A stretch of 8,431 bases of DNA from contig CAJUII010000119.1 of assembly GCA_910586405.1 (NCBI GenBank), forward strand, positions 1 through 8,431, in the 5' to 3' direction. The translations under genes were made by a program, and so were the position numbers. The DNA is from an uncultured Lachnospiraceae bacterium (lineage in GTDB: Bacteria; Bacillota; Clostridia; Lachnospirales; Lachnospiraceae). Positions 6,195-8,431 of the stretch are shown here, piece after piece; within the stretch, counting starts at the first letter, position 1; each line of letters starts with the position of its first letter. A model generated the notes under the pieces. It was not told the DNA's origin. It ran no database searches and saw only the letters and a list, made by a program, of their open reading frames with translations.

Positions 6195-6977
6195 ATGGAT
6201 ATCAGCGTAGCGGCAGGGGTGATGATACCTTTTATCGGCACGACGCTTGGCTCGGCTATGGTTTTTTTCATGAGAAACCAGATAAATAAAAAGATTGAGA
6301 AATTGTTGATGGGATTTGCGGCGGGGGTGATGGTGGCGGCTTCAGTATGGTCGCTTCTCATTCCGGCAATCGACATGGCGGCAGAGCAGGGAAAGGTTGC
6401 ATGGATACCGGCAGCAGTGGGATTTATTTTAGGAATGGCATTTTTGCTGCTTTTGGACAGTGTGATACCGCACTTGCATCTGGACACAGATAAACCAGAG
6501 GGCATGAAAACCAAGGTCAAAAAGACAACGATGATGGTGTTCGCTGTCACATTGCACAATATACCCGAAGGGATGGCAGTCGGTGTGACCTTCGCGGGAG
6601 CACTCTTAGGAGATACACAGATTACGATGGCGGGGGCGTTTACACTGGCGCTGGGCATTGCAATACAGAATTTCCCGGAGGGCGCGATCATCTCGATGCC
6701 GCTCAAAAGTCAAGGGACTTCCAAGAAAAGAGCGTTTGCTTACGGCTTGCTGTCAGGGCTTGTCGAACCGGTTGGCGCGGTGTTGACGATTGTTCTTGCG
6801 GGATTGATCGTGCCAATGCTCCCATATTTTCTTGCTTTTGCAGCAGGTGCGATGATCTATGTTGTGGTGGAGGAGCTGATTCCAGAGTCACAGTCAGGTG
6901 AACATACAAACATCGGAACGATTGGTGTCGCAGTGGGATTTGTTGTGATGATGATTCTGGATGTGGCTCTGGGGTAA
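6195..6977 (+). CDS. ZIP-family divalent metal transporter (GufA/BbZIP-like)
   Basis: A 260-residue integral membrane protein, predicted to take up zinc or related divalent cations (Fe, Mn) into the cytoplasm. It has about eight hydrophobic segments. The binuclear metal site of ZIP proteins is visible: HNIPEG (121-126) in TM4, QNFPEG (158-163) in TM5, EPVG (191-194) in TM6 and EELIPE (226-231) near TM7. Glutamine Q158 where other ZIPs have His matches the GufA/BbZIP branch. The TM3-TM4 loop is short, with a small histidine patch HLHLD (93-97). The start at 6195 is chosen because AGGGGG (6181-6186) is eight bases upstream; the in-frame ATG at 6171 has no ribosome binding site. It has its own promoter with an operator-like palindrome, and converges on the next gene with a 5-bp gap. 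Metal specificity cannot be told from sequence. Confidence 0.92.
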   Translation: MDISVAAGVMIPFIGTTLGSAMVFFMRNQINKKIEKLLMGFAAGVMVAASVWSLLIPAIDMAAEQGKVAWIPAAVGFILGMAFLLLLDSVIPHLHLDTDKPEGMKTKVKKTTMMVFAVTLHNIPEGMAVGVTFAGALLGDTQITMAGAFTLALGIAIQNFPEGAIISMPLKSQGTSKKRAFAYGLLSGLVEPVGAVLTIVLAGLIVPMLPYFLAFAAGAMIYVVVEELIPESQSGEHTNIGTIGVAVGFVVMMILDVALG

Positions 6978-6982
6978 TATGG

Positions 6983-7756
6983 TTATTGCTGCGGCAGAAA
7001 TAATTCATTGTGTTTGTATCCGCTGCAAGCTTTTTTCAGCTTCATACTGCTGGCAGCGAGGAGAATACTGCTGACGCTGCGGGCTTTCTGCGGGCAGACG
7101 GCGATACAGCGCATACAGGAAATACAGCGGTGCGTATCGGTCTTGGAGGGGGAGTCGGTGTCAATTGCGCCTACAGGGCACTCTTTTGCACAGAGACCGC
7201 ATTGGGTGCAGGACTGACTTGCCTGAGGTTTGATGGGAACGCCGTTGTATTCACGGTAGGGCCGGTTTCCGGGCAGGTTCAGGGGAGTTGATGGCGCGTC
7301 GGACGCAATATGTTCCCGGATAATTTGGGCAAATGAGGCTAGTTCTTTTTCGTCCTGCGCGTCTGGGCGGCTGGCGGCATACTGGCGCATGATGGAATGT
7401 TCTGCGATGGCGGCAACCGCAGCAGCACAGATAAATCCGCAGTCTGCCAGCGTATCTTGCAGCTCTGCAAAGGTATCATCGTAAGCGCGGTTTCCGTACA
7501 CGACGATGAGTATGGCGCGTGCGCTGTTTCCCTGCATCTGGCGAAGCCGCGATACTGCGCAGTCGGGAACGCGTCCGCCGTAGGAGGGGACAGCGATGAT
7601 GCAGATGTCCTCTGCATGAAATGAATACATAGAATAATCTTGGCTGCGGTCAGTGAGATCAATCAAGGTGCTCTGAGGGCAAAATGATTTCACAAAAATG
7701 TCCGCAGCTTTTTTCGTGCCGCCGGTGGGGCTGAATACAATCTGATATACTGACAT
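6983..7756 (-). CDS. EFR1-type flavodoxin-ferredoxin protein (flavodoxin domain plus two [4Fe-4S] clusters)
   Basis: A 257-residue cytoplasmic redox protein. The N-terminal flavodoxin-like domain (about 1-150) has the FMN phosphate loop SPTGGT (9-14), AVPSYGGRVP (55-64) and VVYGNRAYDDT (85-95). The C-terminal part is a bacterial 2[4Fe-4S] ferredoxin: C183, C186, C189, C193 and C211, C214, C217, C221, each set CX2CX2CX3C. This two-domain order is that of the EFR1 family, common in anaerobic Clostridia and presumed to move electrons between flavin and clusters; the partner is unknown. The start is supported by GAAAGGAG (7768-7775 on the complement) 11 bases upstream. It converges with the ZIP gene, and no terminator is evident in the 5-bp gap, so the transcripts may overlap. 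Confidence 0.9.
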   Translation of the reverse strand: MSVYQIVFSPTGGTKKAADIFVKSFCPQSTLIDLTDRSQDYSMYSFHAEDICIIAVPSYGGRVPDCAVSRLRQMQGNSARAILIVVYGNRAYDDTFAELQDTLADCGFICAAAVAAIAEHSIMRQYAASRPDAQDEKELASFAQIIREHIASDAPSTPLNLPGNRPYREYNGVPIKPQASQSCTQCGLCAKECPVGAIDTDSPSKTDTHRCISCMRCIAVCPQKARSVSSILLAASSMKLKKACSGYKHNELFLPQQ

Positions 7757-7801
7757 GGTAAGGGATACTCCTTTCTTATGGGTTGCGGTGCAGTCGAACA
7801 G

Positions 7802-7816
7802 AGGAAATGTTTTCCT
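7802..7816. repeat. Small palindrome in the EFR1 gene leader
   Basis: AGGAAA-TGT-TTTCCT is a perfect 6-bp inverted repeat with a 3-bp spacer. It lies between the predicted minus-strand promoter (7834-7842) and the ribosome binding site (7768-7775), so it could be an operator or a small leader hairpin. Confidence 0.4.
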
Positions 7817-7833
7817 TCATTTGTATCTCTAAC

Positions 7834-7842
7834 AGAATAGCA
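7834..7842 (-). promoter_or_regulatory. Probable extended -10 promoter of the EFR1-type gene
   Basis: Read on the minus strand, TGC-TATTCT (complement of 7834-7842) is an extended -10. No good -35 lies 17-18 bases upstream, which extended -10 promoters tolerate. It would give a leader of about 70 nt before the ATG at 7756. Confidence 0.4.
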
Positions 7843-7923
7843 CAATCACACGCATATTTCTATCAAAAATTCAATTAATTTCTTCCACCCGCTGTATCGG
7901 CGTTATCTATTCGTCCATCTGTA

Positions 7924-7946
7924 AAAAGAGCTGCATATGCTCTTTT
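7924..7946. terminator. Hairpin, possible bidirectional terminator
   Basis: AAAAGAGC (7924-7931) pairs perfectly with GCTCTTTT (7939-7946) around a 7-nt loop. With A-rich sequence on one side and T-rich on the other, it could terminate transcription on either strand. The minus-strand version ends in five T. No complete gene lies directly before it on either strand, so what it terminates is unclear; read-through control or a remnant of a lost gene are both possible. Confidence 0.45.
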
Positions 7947-7996
7947 CGTTCGGTGGACTTTGATCGGCTGCTGAGAAAATATTACGAGAAATTCAG

Positions 7997-8025
7997 TTTT
8001 CAATCAGAATTGCCCGATGTATAAT
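7997..8025 (+). promoter_or_regulatory. Plus-strand promoter candidate upstream of the short ORFs
   Basis: TTTTCA (7997-8002), a 17-nt spacer and a perfect TATAAT (8020-8025). Transcription would start near 8032 and run through the short ORFs, the inverted repeat at 8275-8306 and possibly the XRE gene. The surrounding AT-richness raises the chance of a fortuitous match. Confidence 0.45.
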
Positions 8026-8274
8026 AAAAGCAGTGGAAGAAGATGTGATTTTTGAATACAACAGTGCAGACACATCAGTAGGAATTAGTATGTCTGAAAC
8101 TAGAGGGAGGTTTATAAAATAATGAGTTCGCAGTATGTTTGCAGAGAAAAAATTACTTGATCAGTCCTTTGACGACATTCGGGAGTATGAGTTTGAATAA
8201 AGATGCAGAAAGCCGAAAGAAGGCAGGAACAGGGAGGTATATAAGCGATAAAATGGATTGTGACATGATGTTCA

Positions 8275-8306
8275 ACGAAGCGTTTCGTATAGAATCAACG
8301 CTTCGT
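8275..8306. repeat. Perfect 10-bp inverted repeat upstream of the XRE gene
   Basis: ACGAAGCGTT (8275-8284) and AACGCTTCGT (8297-8306) are exact inverse copies separated by 12 bp. The repeat ends 27 bp before the XRE -10 element, so it sits at or just upstream of the -35 region. It may be an operator for the adjacent regulator, or a hairpin in a transcript coming from the promoter at 7997-8025. No T run follows directly, so a terminator role is weak. Confidence 0.65.
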
Positions 8307-8329
8307 ATGTTCTAAATAGATTTTCTTTT

Positions 8330-8338
8330 TGATATACT
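8330..8338 (+). promoter_or_regulatory. Extended -10 promoter of the XRE-family gene
   Basis: TGA-TATACT (8330-8338) fits an extended -10 element; TATACT matches consensus at five of six positions. The -35 region (about 8310-8315, TTCTAA) is poor, which suggests dependence on the extended -10 or on an activator. The leader would be about 25 nt. Confidence 0.5.
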
Positions 8339-8369
8339 GCGATCAAATATAGCAAAGGAGATTTATTGT

Positions 8370-8431
8370 ATGGATCAAAAAAGAATCGGTGCATTTATTG
8401 CACGGTGCAGAAAAGAAAAAAATCTGACACA
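8370..8431 (+). CDS. XRE-family helix-turn-helix regulator, 3' end outside the window
   Basis: Only the first 20 codons are present (MDQKRIGAFIARCRKEKNLT). The pattern, a short polar start, an IG.FI...R first helix and KEKNLT leading into what is normally a Gln of the HTH, is typical of Cro/C1/XRE DNA-binding domains. The start is well supported by AAAGGAG (8354-8360), nine bases upstream of the ATG. Its targets and any C-terminal sensory domain cannot be seen. The perfect inverted repeat at 8275-8306 is a natural candidate for its own operator. Upstream short ORFs may or may not belong to the same transcript. Confidence 0.82.
   Translation, partial: MDQKRIGAFIARCRKEKNLT

Larger units (their letters stand above)
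7964..8315 (+). pseudogene. Run of very short ORFs, possibly remnants of a small-gene locus
   Basis: One frame is open from 7964 to a TAA at 8120-8122, with no ATG until near its end (GTG at 8033 possible). That stop overlaps the ATG at 8122 (TAATG), which has AGGGAGG at 8104-8110, but the new frame ends after 12 codons at 8160. A shifted frame from ATG 8135 gives 21 residues (contains FDDIREYEFE) to 8200. ATG 8203 gives 13 residues to 8244. ATG 8253 gives 20 residues to 8315. The overlapping stop/start and close packing look like an operon of small genes, while the frame changes look like decay. I recognise no family. True micro-ORFs or chance are the alternatives. Confidence 0.27.
7757..8369. 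other. 613-bp interval without a recognisable full gene
   Basis: This stretch separates the minus-strand EFR1 gene from the plus-strand XRE gene. It is AT-rich by eye. It contains the EFR1 leader and promoter (7757-7842), a hairpin (7924-7946), a plus-strand promoter candidate (7997-8025), a series of very short ORFs (7964-8315), two near-identical AGGGAGGTWTATAA motifs (8104-8117 and 8231-8244), a perfect 10-bp inverted repeat (8275-8306) and the XRE promoter (8330-8338). No transposase, integrase, tRNA or CRISPR unit is visible in it. Confidence 0.7.

Noticed and set aside
6137..6706. 189-codon minus-strand open frame opposite the ZIP gene
   Set aside because: Hydrophobic because it mirrors transmembrane codons; it overlaps the ZIP promoter and the conserved HNIPEG/QNFPEG motifs on the plus strand.
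7829..7833. CTAAC half-site just downstream of the EFR1 -10, resembling the ZIP operator arm
   Set aside because: Five bases with no matching second arm; expected by chance in AT-rich DNA, so a shared regulator is not claimed.
7904..7978. Minus-strand 24-codon frame ending in a sequence like HMQLFLQMDE-stop near the 7924-7946 hairpin
   Set aside because: Preceded at once by a stop, no start signal, and much of it is dictated by the hairpin arms; too short to call a gene remnant.

Overview
The window looks like chromosomal DNA of a Gram-positive Clostridia species, most likely Lachnospiraceae. The signs are strong AGGAGG-type ribosome binding sites, hairpin-plus-T-run terminators, a tRNA without an encoded CCA, a Bacillus/Clostridium-type MetG with a C-terminal tRNA-binding domain, a PFK of mixed-substrate type, meso-diaminopimelate dehydrogenase, and an EFR1-type flavodoxin-ferredoxin protein. 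The lineage is inferred from gene content and protein character; no database was searched.

Layout. Positions 1-94: 3' part of a tRNA-Tyr and its terminator. 150-767: membrane-anchored C39-like cysteine peptidase. 805-2053: phosphofructokinase unit with its own promoter, a leader with two hairpins and a strong terminator. 2066-6021: probable operon metG - HAD phosphatase - ddh, with one promoter in front, no internal terminator seen, and one terminator behind. 6083-6977: ZIP metal transporter with an extended -10 promoter and a 20-bp palindrome just downstream that resembles a metal-repressor operator. 6983-7756 (minus strand): EFR1-type flavodoxin/2[4Fe-4S] protein, convergent with the ZIP gene and only 5 bp from it. 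7757-8369: 613 bp without a recognisable full gene, but with hairpins, two promoters, repeated ribosome-binding-site-like motifs, very short ORFs and a perfect 10-bp inverted repeat. 8370-8431: start of an XRE/HTH regulator cut by the window end.

Most of the window is housekeeping: glycolysis, methionyl-tRNA charging, metabolite repair or phosphate removal, DAP/lysine and peptidoglycan precursor synthesis, and divalent metal uptake. There is no sign of a defence island, prophage, CRISPR array or insertion sequence. The parts least explained by known genes are the PFK active-site variant with its structured leader, the palindrome in the ZIP promoter, and the 7757-8369 interval in front of the XRE regulator. 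That interval may be a degenerated small-gene locus or a regulatory region. I see no convincing evidence of a wholly new system.
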